DNA of 64,000 nucleotides from JALZUE01 sp051251725 (GTDB lineage: Bacteria; Pseudomonadota; Gammaproteobacteria; Enterobacterales; Alteromonadaceae). Under the pieces are notes generated by a model, which worked only from the letters and a program-made list of their open reading frames with translations, made no database searches and was not told the origin of the DNA. The stretch lies in the NCBI GenBank assembly GCA_051251725.1, contig JBPOFN010000004.1, positions 62,001 to 126,000 on the forward strand, read 5' to 3'. The position numbers and the translations under genes were made by a program. Below are positions 17,322 to 25,717 of the stretch, piece after piece; position 1 is the first letter of the stretch; each line of letters starts with the position of its first letter.

Positions 17322-19070
17322 TTAATGCTTATTTGCGGTATGAAGTTTTTCTTGTTGTCCTGCGAGTTGTGCCAACAACTCAGGGTGATTGTTCGTGTTA
17401 TTTAATAACAGCACTTTTACGCCATGTCCTTTTACTCTTGTCGTTAAGGTTGAAAGGGTGTTATCTACAGAGTATTCTTGCCCAGACATGGCATCAGTCC
17501 ATAAACCGCTACTGAGCATTTTTTCAATATTAAACTCGGCTTCTTTATCGCCTTTATTTAATAACACTAATGCAGTTTGGCTATCAGCTTTATGTTGATA
17601 CACACGATAAAAACTCGCTAACTCACCATTAAAATCCAAATTGATTTGTAAACCACGCTGCAGTGCAATTGAGTTTTTTCTGACCTGGGCAATCTTGGTT
17701 AATTCATGATGAATAATATGCGTTTTCGCTTGTTCGATACGCGCTTGACCTAAATAATTACGGTTACCTTTGTGCTCAGCTTTGCCGGTCATAAAGTTGA
17801 TTTCAGAGCCGTAATAAATCACCGGTATGCCGCGTGAGGTAAATAACCAGTTATTGGCATCAATAAAACCTTCATCAGTGGCGTTCATTCTTTCCATATC
17901 GTGGTTATCGTAAAAGGTCATTAGCTCATAAGGGTTTTGATAAACACCGTCGTCTAAATGCAAATAAGATAGTAACTGGCTGAAATCACTGGCTGAATTT
18001 TCAAATACTGTCGTTATTGCTTTTCGACCAGGGAAGTCTAAAACACTGGCGCCACCATTTTCTGGCCGGGTATGTTCAGCGATAAAGTTGGCATCGTAAG
18101 AGTAGCTTTCACCAAAAATAAAAATATCAGGGTGGTGAACACGAATTCGATCAAATAGCTTTTTCCAAAACGCATGTGGCATTTCTTTAATGGTATCAAC
18201 CCTAAGTGCATGTGCACCTTGCTCAATCCATTTAAGGTAGGCGCCTTCAAAATAATCGAGTACCGCAGGATTGTTTTCATTAATGTCTGATAACTGAGCA
18301 AGCCCAGTATGGGTATTGTAAAAAGCATGCATCGGGTTATTAGGGTCGAGCTGCTCTGGATGAATGTTTTGATGATCAGCAATGAGTTTGCCATTTTGGT
18401 CATAAATTTCACCAAACTTAGGCTGGTCTTCAACCATGCTATAAGCAGGCGAACCATGATTAGCGACAATATCTAAGACAAAATTAAGCTGATGTTGTTC
18501 TTTAAGTTGCTTGGTTAAATCAGCAAAAGTTAAATCGCTTGATGGTAAGTGTTCATCAACTTCGTAAAAATTACTAGCCCAATAACCGTGGTAACCGGTT
18601 TTGCCGCCATCTTTGTAATATTCACCAAAAGCGACTTTTTCACCGCCATTAAAAGCTTGATCTGGGTTGTCATAAATCGGCGTTAACCAAACCGAAGTAA
18701 AACCCATATTACTGATATATTCCGCGTTATTTAACACGCCTTTAAAGTCACCACCTAAATAACCAACATTGGCTTCTTGGCCATCGATACTATTAATTTC
18801 AACGTTAAAGGTCGGAAATTGTCCGCCTTGGTTTTCATGGTTATTGCTTTTATCACCATCAACAAACCGGTCGGTTAACAGAAAATAAACTGACTCGGCG
18901 GCAAAAGGGTTTAAGGTGCCATAAAAGGCGGTATTTTGTGGCTTTGTTTTTAGTACCTTAGCTTTAAGCTTTAAGTCTTGAGGCTTTTGAACCCAAGAGG
19001 TACAGGCAAATAATGACAAAGATAAAAGGGTGCTGGCGGTAGTAAGCGCCAAGGTTCGAGACATTTTCAT
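17322..19070 (-). CDS. GH13 alpha-amylase / cyclomaltodextrinase-like lipoprotein
   Basis: Exported glycoside hydrolase family 13 enzyme acting on alpha-1,4-glucans. The frame extends to 19121, but the ATG at 19070 places a signal peptide at the N-terminus ending in the lipobox LSLFAC, so it is probably an outer-membrane lipoprotein of 582 residues. The catalytic (beta/alpha)8 barrel shows VYFLLTDRF, VANHGS, the nucleophile Asp in LRVDTI, the acid/base Glu in FIFGES and the transition-state Asp in YDNHDMERMN. A C-terminal beta domain ends the protein. An operator-like 14-mer identical to one before the second amylase operon lies 144 nt upstream, suggesting shared maltose control. Confidence 0.9.
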   Translation of the reverse strand: MKMSRTLALTTASTLLSLSLFACTSWVQKPQDLKLKAKVLKTKPQNTAFYGTLNPFAAESVYFLLTDRFVDGDKSNNHENQGGQFPTFNVEINSIDGQEANVGYLGGDFKGVLNNAEYISNMGFTSVWLTPIYDNPDQAFNGGEKVAFGEYYKDGGKTGYHGYWASNFYEVDEHLPSSDLTFADLTKQLKEQHQLNFVLDIVANHGSPAYSMVEDQPKFGEIYDQNGKLIADHQNIHPEQLDPNNPMHAFYNTHTGLAQLSDINENNPAVLDYFEGAYLKWIEQGAHALRVDTIKEMPHAFWKKLFDRIRVHHPDIFIFGESYSYDANFIAEHTRPENGGASVLDFPGRKAITTVFENSASDFSQLLSYLHLDDGVYQNPYELMTFYDNHDMERMNATDEGFIDANNWLFTSRGIPVIYYGSEINFMTGKAEHKGNRNYLGQARIEQAKTHIIHHELTKIAQVRKNSIALQRGLQINLDFNGELASFYRVYQHKADSQTALVLLNKGDKEAEFNIEKMLSSGLWTDAMSGQEYSVDNTLSTLTTRVKGHGVKVLLLNNTNNHPELLAQLAGQQEKLHTANKH

Positions 19071-19213
19071 GGTTAAATTAACCTGTTTTATATCATTGCC
19101 AGCTTTTCTGTTTTCAGCCATTTGAGCAGATTGAATGCTAGTGGCAAAAAGGCAGCTAATGTTAAATAAGTAAACTCTATCCTAATGATTTAGCCCTAGC
19201 ACTGACAAGGTGC

Positions 19214-19227
19214 TGCATACGTATTCA
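19214..19227. promoter_or_regulatory. MalR/LacI-type operator candidate, copy 1
   Basis: TGCATACGTATTCA, a near-perfect palindrome with one mismatched pair (TGAATAC/GTATTCA ideal) and a central CG, as in LacI-family operators. An identical 14-mer occurs at 22457-22470. Both precede amylase transcription units on the minus strand. Confidence 0.6.
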
Positions 19228-19360
19228 CTTTTGCTAACTCAGTTGTAAGCTCTAGTTATTAGCTATATCCATCAGTCATGATGTTCAAAAAACAAGTTAA
19301 ACAAACAAGCAAAGTAAGAGCAAAAAAATTATTCTATAGCGCAGAGGAAATGAAGAAATG

Positions 19361-19391
19361 CAAGCCTGCTTTTATTCCCAAAGCAGGCTTG
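19361..19391 (-). terminator. Hairpin downstream of second amylase
   Basis: Arms CAAGCCTGCTTT and AAAGCAGGCTTG flank a short loop, forming a 12-bp stem. It lies about 55 nt after the amylase stop codon at 19448. No T run of standard length follows on the minus strand, so termination strength is uncertain. Confidence 0.5.
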
Positions 19392-19400
19392 TTGAGCTTA

Positions 19401-19440
19401 GCTAAATTTAGCTAAGTTTAGCTAAGTTTAGCTAAGTTTA
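19401..19440. repeat. Tandem 10-bp repeat
   Basis: Four consecutive copies of GCTAAGTTTA, the first reading GCTAAATTTA, lie just after the amylase stop codon. A partial unit precedes them and a divergent one follows. It is a microsatellite-like array with no spacers, hence not a CRISPR. Confidence 0.85.
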
Positions 19441-19447
19441 ACTAGTG

Positions 19448-21145
19448 TTACTGTTTTGGTTTACCTAATAATACTATGCTGTAGTTATTATCTAAAACGA
19501 CAGTGTTATTTTTTACAGTGACTAAAGTATTTGAATAATAATCCAGTAACACATCGCCATTGTTAAAAATATGCTCAGTAGTTAATGCTTTTTTACCTTT
19601 ATTTAAATCAATCGCAACTAGCACCTTATCTGCCTTGGTTTTTGTTTGTAGTGTGCGAGTAAAAATATACGGCTGCTCACTGTGTTTTTGATGAATACCC
19701 GCGCCAACGGCAAGATGTGCTTTTCTGAACGTACCGAGCTTTTGCCAATGTTGTAGCAAGTTTTGTGTTTTTTGCTGTTTTAAATCTTCCCAATTCATAA
19801 ATGAACGCCAAGTGGCATCGCCGATAGTACCGGCAATAGTAAGATCACGAGCTAACTCGTCGCCATAATAAATTTGTACTGCGCCAGGGGCTAACATCAA
19901 CTTTAATGCGGTTTTATACGGCTCTGCTCGTTCTTTATCATAAGGTTCAGGATCATCATGTGAAACCACATAATTAACAATACCAACGCCGCTAAAGGCA
20001 CCTTGATTGAGTTCTTTTGAATAAAGACTAAACAGATCTTCCATTGATTTTTGCGCGTGCGTAGCAAAGCTCATATTAATTAAGCTATCAAAACCATAAT
20101 CAAAGAAATCGACTTGTTTATCACCATAGTCATAATTACGCGTACCCTTTGGTGTGTTTTTAAAGCCATCAAGGCCTAAATGCATCACTTCGCCAACCAT
20201 GAAAAACTCTTGCTTGGTTGATAAAACATTCGGATTTTTTTGTTGCCATTCTTTAAAGGCGGTAGTCGCTTCGGCTTTTAATACTCGCCAAATGTCGGCT
20301 TCAACATGTTTAGCGGTATCTACGCGAAAGCCATCAATGCCATATTCGCGCACCCAATCAGTTAACCATTTAACGATATAATATTTTGGTGCCCGTGGTA
20401 ATTTTGTCCGCTGAAAAAAGGCATCAAGTTCGGCAACTTCTTGTGCCTCTCTGCCTTCTAGGCGCCATTTTTCTAGTAATATTTTTGGCAGTTGTACCGG
20501 TTTTTCTGAATCAGTACGTATGTCAGGTAAACTTGAGGCGACTGCGCAGGTGACTGTTTGTTCGTAATTAGTCCATTGGCAAACCGGCTCAGTGCGGACC
20601 CAATCATTAGGCCAAATTTCATCAACGGGTGTTTGCGGACCAGTATGATTGATGATCACATCGGCCAGCACTCGCATGTCATGGGCGTGGGCGGTGGCGA
20701 TCATTGCTTTCATGTCGGCTTCGGTGCCATAGTTAGGATCAATTTTGGTCCAATCTTTTGGCCAATAACCATGAAAAGAATAGCTTCGGCCCCAGTCTTC
20801 GTCCCAATAACCATGAATTTGTTCAATTAACGGTGTCATCCATAACACATCAACACCAAGGGCTTTAAAATAACCCTCTTCAATTTTTTTAGTGATGCCT
20901 TTAATATCACCCCCCATAAAGTTTCTTAATACCGCGCCGTCTTGTTTGCGGTCAAAGCTTTGGTCGTTAGTTTTATCACCATTGGCAAAGCGATCCGTCA
21001 TCATAAAATAGATAACGGCATTATTCCAAAAGGGGTCAATAGTGTGTGTGTTTGGCGCTGATACTGCCGCGTTACTTGGGCTGCACAGCAGTATTGATAG
21101 GGTTATCAAAACTCCAGACTTAAGCCCAGAAAGGTAGTTATTCAT
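19448..21145 (-). CDS. Periplasmic GH13 alpha-amylase
   Basis: Second GH13 enzyme, 565 residues, unrelated in detail to the neighbouring amylase. A classical signal peptide (about residues 1-27, ending SNAA) indicates the periplasm or secretion. Barrel motifs are VIYFMMTDRF, DVIINHTGP, the nucleophile Asp in GFRVDTAKH, the acid/base Glu in FMVGEVMH and the third acid in VVSHDDPEPYD. A long insertion between the third and fourth strands (about residues 185-250, with two cysteines) resembles MalS-type amylases. It lies 25 nt downstream of an acyltransferase gene and is probably co-transcribed with it from a promoter near the 22457 operator. Confidence 0.92.
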   Translation of the reverse strand: MNNYLSGLKSGVLITLSILLCSPSNAAVSAPNTHTIDPFWNNAVIYFMMTDRFANGDKTNDQSFDRKQDGAVLRNFMGGDIKGITKKIEEGYFKALGVDVLWMTPLIEQIHGYWDEDWGRSYSFHGYWPKDWTKIDPNYGTEADMKAMIATAHAHDMRVLADVIINHTGPQTPVDEIWPNDWVRTEPVCQWTNYEQTVTCAVASSLPDIRTDSEKPVQLPKILLEKWRLEGREAQEVAELDAFFQRTKLPRAPKYYIVKWLTDWVREYGIDGFRVDTAKHVEADIWRVLKAEATTAFKEWQQKNPNVLSTKQEFFMVGEVMHLGLDGFKNTPKGTRNYDYGDKQVDFFDYGFDSLINMSFATHAQKSMEDLFSLYSKELNQGAFSGVGIVNYVVSHDDPEPYDKERAEPYKTALKLMLAPGAVQIYYGDELARDLTIAGTIGDATWRSFMNWEDLKQQKTQNLLQHWQKLGTFRKAHLAVGAGIHQKHSEQPYIFTRTLQTKTKADKVLVAIDLNKGKKALTTEHIFNNGDVLLDYYSNTLVTVKNNTVVLDNNYSIVLLGKPKQ

Positions 21146-21170
21146 TTTTTTCCCTTATTATATTAATGAA

Positions 21171-22385
21171 TTATTTATCAACCACTTCAAGTGGTTTGTT
21201 GTTGTTAAATGAGTTTTTTGTCGATATTTTTTTGCCTGAAAAACGAAAGGGCACTTCGATAAAACGATAAGAGCACATCGCCGATAAAATTGTTAAGGCG
21301 ATAAAGCTAACCGCAAACATAGCAGTGTGAGTTAATGACCATATTTCTATGTGCCCGCTGCGTTTCAGTACGGGCAACAGAAACCAATAAACCATAAACC
21401 AGACCCCATGCATCAAGTAGATTGAATACGAAATACGGCCTAAAAATTGTAAACTAGCGGCGCTTAAGCTACTTAAAATCTTGCCTTGGTTATGGGCGGC
21501 GCACAGTACTAAAATGACAAATAGTGGGATGGTAAATAAATCATGCAGTCGCCAGTGAAAAATAGCGATTAAGGCCAATAAGGTTAAAATAAAATAGTGG
21601 TCTTGCTGAAAAAATCTGTGAGCAATATTTTGCTTATAAAGCTGATAGCTGCTCACCCCTAAAGTAAATTCGAACAGACAGCGTAAAAAACCATAATCAA
21701 AGGTAATGTCGAGGTTTTTTTTCGGATAAAAAGTAACTAATAAAACAAGTCCAATTAGGGCTGCTGCCGCGAGTGCCATAGCGACTTTTTCTTGCCGGTT
21801 GCCAATAAAATAAAGTAAGCCAATAGCATAAAGGTATGCCCACCACTCAGCGCCAATCGACCAAGAAACTATATTCCAAGACAGGTAAGTGTGTTGGTTC
21901 ATGGCATTGGTTAAGAAAATATTACTGAGCAATGCTTGCCAGTCAAAATAGACTAACCAGCTATCATCAATCACGGTTGGTGCGAATGTCGTGATCACGA
22001 ATACCAAGCCAATTAACAATATTAAAGTGAATAAATGTAGCGGGTAGATGCGAAAAAAGCGCGCGAATAAATAGCCTTTGATTTTACTTACGTGAAGGTT
22101 GCTGCTGAGCTGTTCGCCATAAATATGACAAATAATAAAACCACTTAAAATAAAAAAGAAGTCGACCCAAAGGTAGCCTTGGGTGATTAACCCTGTCCAC
22201 TGATGAGGGAGCAGAGTGCCAAGTTCGCGATAGAAAATAATGACATCCATATGGAACAGTACAACCCAAAGCGCAGCAATGCCGCGTAAAGCGGTAAGCG
22301 CGGGTAAGTATTGATTGTTTTTAGCTTTGCTGGTTTGCTTGGTATGTGCAGCTGTGCCTAAGTTCCCTTTCGCGTGAACCGTCAT
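21171..22385 (-). CDS. Acyltransferase family 3 (OafA/YrhL-like) membrane protein
   Basis: Integral membrane acyltransferase of 404 residues with about ten predicted helices. The signature LTALRGIAALWVVLFHMDV near residue 30 includes the R and H conserved in the AT3 family. Other hallmarks are FFILSGFII, SWSIGAEWWAY and LGRISYSIYLMHG. These enzymes transfer acetyl or other acyl groups onto exported sugars. It is the first gene of a two-gene unit with an amylase (25 nt gap), an unusual partnership. Its substrate may be a glucan or a surface polysaccharide; this is inference from the neighbour only. Confidence 0.88.
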   Translation of the reverse strand: MTVHAKGNLGTAAHTKQTSKAKNNQYLPALTALRGIAALWVVLFHMDVIIFYRELGTLLPHQWTGLITQGYLWVDFFFILSGFIICHIYGEQLSSNLHVSKIKGYLFARFFRIYPLHLFTLILLIGLVFVITTFAPTVIDDSWLVYFDWQALLSNIFLTNAMNQHTYLSWNIVSWSIGAEWWAYLYAIGLLYFIGNRQEKVAMALAAAALIGLVLLVTFYPKKNLDITFDYGFLRCLFEFTLGVSSYQLYKQNIAHRFFQQDHYFILTLLALIAIFHWRLHDLFTIPLFVILVLCAAHNQGKILSSLSAASLQFLGRISYSIYLMHGVWFMVYWFLLPVLKRSGHIEIWSLTHTAMFAVSFIALTILSAMCSYRFIEVPFRFSGKKISTKNSFNNNKPLEVVDK

Positions 22386-22456
22386 ACTGAATTCTTAATT
22401 TATTGATTTATGGTGTTTTTTATTATTGATGAGAAATAATTTAAAATACAGATGTG

Positions 22457-22470
22457 TGCATACGTATTCA
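22457..22470. promoter_or_regulatory. MalR/LacI-type operator candidate, copy 2
   Basis: TGCATACGTATTCA, identical to 19214-19227, located about 72 nt upstream of the acyltransferase-amylase operon start. Repetition of the same palindrome before two amylase units is the main evidence for a shared regulator. Confidence 0.6.
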
Positions 22471-22619
22471 TCTAAGTGACTCGATTAGGACGAAGTTTGG
22501 GTATTCAGCCAGCCATTTTTGGTACTTAAAATGGCTATGTAATCGGCGATAAAAGCGGCGGTAAATAGGAGGTAGCACGAAAGGGGATAGGAAAAAAGAG
22601 CACGTCCTTGTGGCTCGAA

Positions 22620-23543
22620 TTAATAACTTCCTTGTATTGATACCGCAGTCACCGTTTCGTTATAAGTAAGGGATTCTAATGTTGAACGATATTGGCCATA
22701 AGATACTTTGCTGTTAATTGACCAGTGATCATTTAATTCAACTTGCCATTTTAGATCTGTGACTCTTTGGTTATCTTTGCGGCCAGTTGCCGGCGCCATG
22801 TTTTCTGATGAGTCGCTGGTCACTTGTTGTTGATAATTTTTCTTATGGTATTGCCACGCTAACTGTACTTGTTGAGATAGTTGCCAGCCGGTAAAGCGAT
22901 GTGAAAAAACACTACTAAGCCCCAGTTGTTGATAGCTAAATTGTTGTGTATTGGCCTTTGATTTTTCAGTATTTAAAGCAATTGAAACAAAGTTATTAGC
23001 CTGATTGAAAAAGAAAAAGTGCTGATTAGTTAAGGCATAATCTTTACTATCACGTTCGTGTAAATTGGCAAATTTCTTAGTTTTTGAATCAACTGAAAAT
23101 CGTAATAAATAACTTTGCTGATAAAGGCGTGACCAATAAATTGATGATTGTTTGAGTTGTAAAAAATCTTCTTTGGCCAGTTTCGCTTTGACAAAATAAT
23201 AATTACTGCCAAGCGTTGCTTCGTCAAAACGATAGCTAAGATCAAGTGTCGCTTTGTTCATGGCAAGGTCGTAACTACTATATTTTTGATAATCAGTTAA
23301 CGCATAGCTGATGCCGCCTTTTAAGATTAATTTAGGAGTGATTTTCCATTTGATTTTAGCGTCACCTTGCAGCGTTAAGGCAGTATCTGCATGTTGACTT
23401 ACTTGATCTAGTTCGGCAACCGTTAAGGTATCATCATGTTTAATACCTGATTGCACCTGCCATTGAAATTCAACTGCTTTGGCGGTGACAGGTAAAAGCG
23501 AAAAAGTACCGGTTAATAAAATAATTCGTGTGATTGCGTTCAT
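22620..23543 (-). CDS. Putative outer-membrane beta-barrel protein
   Basis: I do not recognise the family with certainty. The product has a signal peptide (about 23 residues, ending TAKA) and then alternating hydrophobic/polar segments rich in aromatic residues, for example ALTDYQKYSSYDLAMNKATLDLSYRF and SINSKVSYGQYRSTL. This pattern and the terminal tyrosine (IQGSY) are typical of outer-membrane barrels inserted by BAM. At 307 residues it could form 12-14 strands. It lies directly downstream of an acidic secreted protein gene, separated by an intrinsic terminator, so expression may depend on read-through. The C-terminal part of surface lipoprotein assembly modifiers is a distant alternative. 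Confidence 0.65.
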   Translation of the reverse strand: MNAITRIILLTGTFSLLPVTAKAVEFQWQVQSGIKHDDTLTVAELDQVSQHADTALTLQGDAKIKWKITPKLILKGGISYALTDYQKYSSYDLAMNKATLDLSYRFDEATLGSNYYFVKAKLAKEDFLQLKQSSIYWSRLYQQSYLLRFSVDSKTKKFANLHERDSKDYALTNQHFFFFNQANNFVSIALNTEKSKANTQQFSYQQLGLSSVFSHRFTGWQLSQQVQLAWQYHKKNYQQQVTSDSSENMAPATGRKDNQRVTDLKWQVELNDHWSINSKVSYGQYRSTLESLTYNETVTAVSIQGSY

Positions 23544-23564
23544 GGTTGTGCTCCCAAAAATAAA

Positions 23565-23592
23565 ATTAAAAAAGGGCGAGGACTCGCCCTTG
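23565..23592 (-). terminator. Intrinsic terminator between secreted protein and barrel genes
   Basis: On the minus strand AAGGGCGAG, loop TC, CTCGCCCTT is followed by a T-rich tract. It lies 13 nt after the stop codon of the acidic protein gene and before the barrel gene, and would make the barrel a read-through product. Confidence 0.85.
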
Positions 23593-23604
23593 TTAAGCTA
23601 AGGT

Positions 23605-24528
23605 TTAGATATCTAGACCAGCACTGTTTTTAATCGCATTTTCTATCGAACCTTCAACTGTGTTAGTAACCGCGCTGTCAATTTGTTGATTAACTGTTTG
23701 GCTAACGTTGTTATCAACACTACTGTTAACGCTTTGCTCAGTCACTAAATTAACGGTTGAAGCAATGCTTTGCTCGATGACGGTTGCAACTTCAGTTTCG
23801 GTTGCTGCTGTTGCGCTTGTCGTCAATTGCTCGGTCAAGTTAGCGTCTAGCGTGTTTTCTACCACTTGGGTCACAACAAGTTCGGCGGTTTGTTCAACAC
23901 CAGCGCTTAGTTCTTGATTTAAGGCGAGTGCTTGTTGCTCAGTTGCTGACAAGACCAAGTTAATTTGCTCAGCACTTTCTATAGCGATTTGTTGGCTGCT
24001 CGCTAGCGCTAATTCAGCGTTGCTGGTGGCGCTACCTTGCACCTTAGTAATTGAGTTGTTTAACTGCTCGCTAGCCGATAACAAGTCTTGTTTTATCACC
24101 TCGGTTTTAACGGTAAATGAGGCGTCTGAATTGGCTTCAGATTTTGCTTCCGTGTTACTTGCCGCTGTTGTTGAATTGTTACCTTGATTTTCTGTTTTAG
24201 TGTCAGCTTTCGTTTCACTGTCTGTGTTGTTTTCTGCCGCGGCAGTATTGTCATCTTCTGCATTTGGAGTTTCACTTTCAGCAGCAGGTGCTTCATTTTC
24301 AGACACTGGCGCTTCTTCAGCTGGCATTACAAATTCATTTTCCGTTTGTTGTGATGCTGAAGCTTCAGTATTTGCGTTTGATGACATTGCTACGTTTGTG
24401 TATTGGCTTTCTTGTGATACTTGCGCATCTTGTGCAGACGATAATGTTAAATTAGTCGCTGTATCAGCAAAAGCAGAGTGAGTAATTGCATAGCTAATAA
24501 AAAGTGCTGTTTTAGTTAATTTGTTCAT
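23605..24528 (-). CDS. Acidic low-complexity exported protein
   Basis: No family recognised. The 307-residue product has a signal peptide (cleavage after SAFA, about residue 21). Next comes an Ala/Glu/Thr/Asn-rich acidic region (about 25-135) without predicted globular structure, then a helix-prone Ser/Thr/Val/Gln-rich region with repeated NT/NQ-V-x-x-S/T patterns (EQSVNSSVDNNVSQTVNQ). The sequence lacks cysteine and tryptophan. It is clearly coding: strong signal peptide, GAGG ribosome-binding site, intrinsic terminator behind it. A GGAAT-N17-CGTTA element upstream resembles the ECF promoters at 14.6 kb. It is probably secreted or surface-exposed and could be a partner of the following barrel. 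Confidence 0.7.
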   Translation of the reverse strand: MNKLTKTALFISYAITHSAFADTATNLTLSSAQDAQVSQESQYTNVAMSSNANTEASASQQTENEFVMPAEEAPVSENEAPAAESETPNAEDDNTAAAENNTDSETKADTKTENQGNNSTTAASNTEAKSEANSDASFTVKTEVIKQDLLSASEQLNNSITKVQGSATSNAELALASSQQIAIESAEQINLVLSATEQQALALNQELSAGVEQTAELVVTQVVENTLDANLTEQLTTSATAATETEVATVIEQSIASTVNLVTEQSVNSSVDNNVSQTVNQQIDSAVTNTVEGSIENAIKNSAGLDI

Positions 24529-24568
24529 AATCGTTTCCTCATGGAGTTTTTTAGTAAAGTCACTAAGG

Positions 24569-24595
24569 TAACGATTGGGGGAGAAGTTTTATTCC
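24569..24595 (-). promoter_or_regulatory. ECF-like promoter before acidic secreted protein
   Basis: On the minus strand GGAAT (24595-24591, extended GGAATAAAA) and CGTTA (24573-24569) are 17 nt apart. The -35 octamer GGAATAAA also occurs in the sigma operon promoter and CGTTA in the protease promoter, which suggests membership in the same ECF regulon. Confidence 0.45.
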
Positions 24596-24665
24596 AAATT
24601 TATTTAATTATTTTCACGTTTATTTTTTAAATTAAATTAACTTATTGAATTTTATTGTTTTTTAT

Positions 24666-25085
24666 CTATTCTCCAGAAATGGTTGCGATTAATTGCCGAC
24701 TACCACCATAATCTCTATGTTCACCTAAATAAATACCTTGCCATGTGCCTAAATTTAAGCGGCCATTAGTAATAGGAATAGTGACATTGGCGCCAAGAAT
24801 ACTCGCTTTAATATGGGCAGGCATATCATCGTCACCCTCATAGGTATGTAAATAATATTTCGCGCACTCAGGCACAAAATGGCTAAAGTGCGATTCCATA
24901 TCGATACGGACAGTCGGATCGGCATTTTCATTAATGGTTAGTGAGGCTGAGCTATGTTTGATGAATAGCTGTAAGACGCCGATGGATATTTGCGCTAATT
25001 CAGGTAGTACAGTTTCTACTTCATTGGTAATTAAATGAAAGCCGCGTTGTTTGGCTTTAAGGGTAAATTCTTTTTGAAACCACAT
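24666..25085 (-). CDS. yjbQ: YjbQ/UPF0047 family protein
   Basis: Small trimeric protein of 139 residues from the UPF0047 (YjbQ) family. Signature elements include IKHSSASLTINENADPTV in the middle and GTWQGIYLGEHRD near the C-terminus, with conserved His and Asp residues that bind a metal in structures. E. coli YjbQ shows weak thiamine-phosphate synthase activity, and databases call it a secondary thiamine-phosphate synthase, though the physiological role is open. It stands alone: its neighbours on the same strand are separated by a terminator and a low-GC gap. Confidence 0.92.
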   Translation of the reverse strand: MWFQKEFTLKAKQRGFHLITNEVETVLPELAQISIGVLQLFIKHSSASLTINENADPTVRIDMESHFSHFVPECAKYYLHTYEGDDDMPAHIKASILGANVTIPITNGRLNLGTWQGIYLGEHRDYGGSRQLIATISGE

Positions 25086-25129
25086 AGGTAACCTCTGTTT
25101 GATTATGTCTGCCGCTATATTTTAGGCAA

Positions 25130-25155
25130 TAAAAAACCCCATAACGGGGTTTTAT
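25130..25155 (-). terminator. Intrinsic terminator of the cheX-like gene
   Basis: Stem AAAACCCC / GGGGTTTT with loop ATAAC and A/T tracts on both sides, 20 nt downstream of the CheX-like stop codon. It would also work on the plus strand. Confidence 0.85.
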
Positions 25156-25172
25156 AACAAATAAAAATAAGA

Positions 25173-25634
25173 TTAGTCGAAGCAAAATTCGATGTAGGCT
25201 TTACCATCCGGGCAAGACAGCGCAATACTGACAATTGGCCCTTCAGCTTTATGATGAATGGTATGACTTTTACCTGATACTACAATAGGTGTTGCCATAT
25301 CAAACTCAAAGCCTTTTTCACTTAACATACGTTTAGCGCCACCGGTTACCATGTTGGTGATCTCGCCGACAAGGTCAGTGATTTCTTCATTAACTTCATC
25401 AGGTCCTTCGCCAACCATTTTTTTCATGGTTGCTATTGCTAAGGATGCTTCATAAGTAATGGACAGAGAGCCTTTGGCTTGATCACTTACCATGCCGATT
25501 AAACCAGAAACGTCGCCTTGTGCAACTTCGTTCTTTTTAAGCTTCGGCTTTTCGGGTGTTAATTCCATCTGTGCCATAGTTGACATAACATTTAGCATTG
25601 ATGATAAAAATGGGTTAATAAACTCTACATTCAT
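25173..25634 (-). CDS. CheX-like chemotaxis phosphatase family protein
   Basis: Single CheX-type domain of 153 residues. The ATG at 25634 (MNVEFINPF) is preferred over an upstream TTG because GGAAAG lies 6 nt before it and CheX proteins open this way. The family hallmark is the E-x2-D/N pair in the helix EEITDLVGEITNMVTGGAKR, where Glu and Asn act in dephosphorylating CheY-P or other receivers. Other conserved parts are ISITYE-like SLSITYEASLA and the C-terminal strand AYIEFCFD. No other che gene is adjacent, so the partner receiver is unknown. Confidence 0.85.
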   Translation of the reverse strand: MNVEFINPFLSSMLNVMSTMAQMELTPEKPKLKKNEVAQGDVSGLIGMVSDQAKGSLSITYEASLAIATMKKMVGEGPDEVNEEITDLVGEITNMVTGGAKRMLSEKGFEFDMATPIVVSGKSHTIHHKAEGPIVSIALSCPDGKAYIEFCFD

Positions 25635-25717
25635 GAAGCTTTCCAAGCCCTTTTTTGTTTATTCTGGATTCATTCTGCATTGTTCGGGTGCAAATGTAAA
25701 TCGTCAGAAAGTGAATA

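Noticed and set aside
24096..24481. Several ORFs opposite to or in other frames of the acidic secreted protein
   Set aside because: They are shadows caused by low-complexity codons; only the minus-strand frame has a signal peptide and ribosome-binding site.
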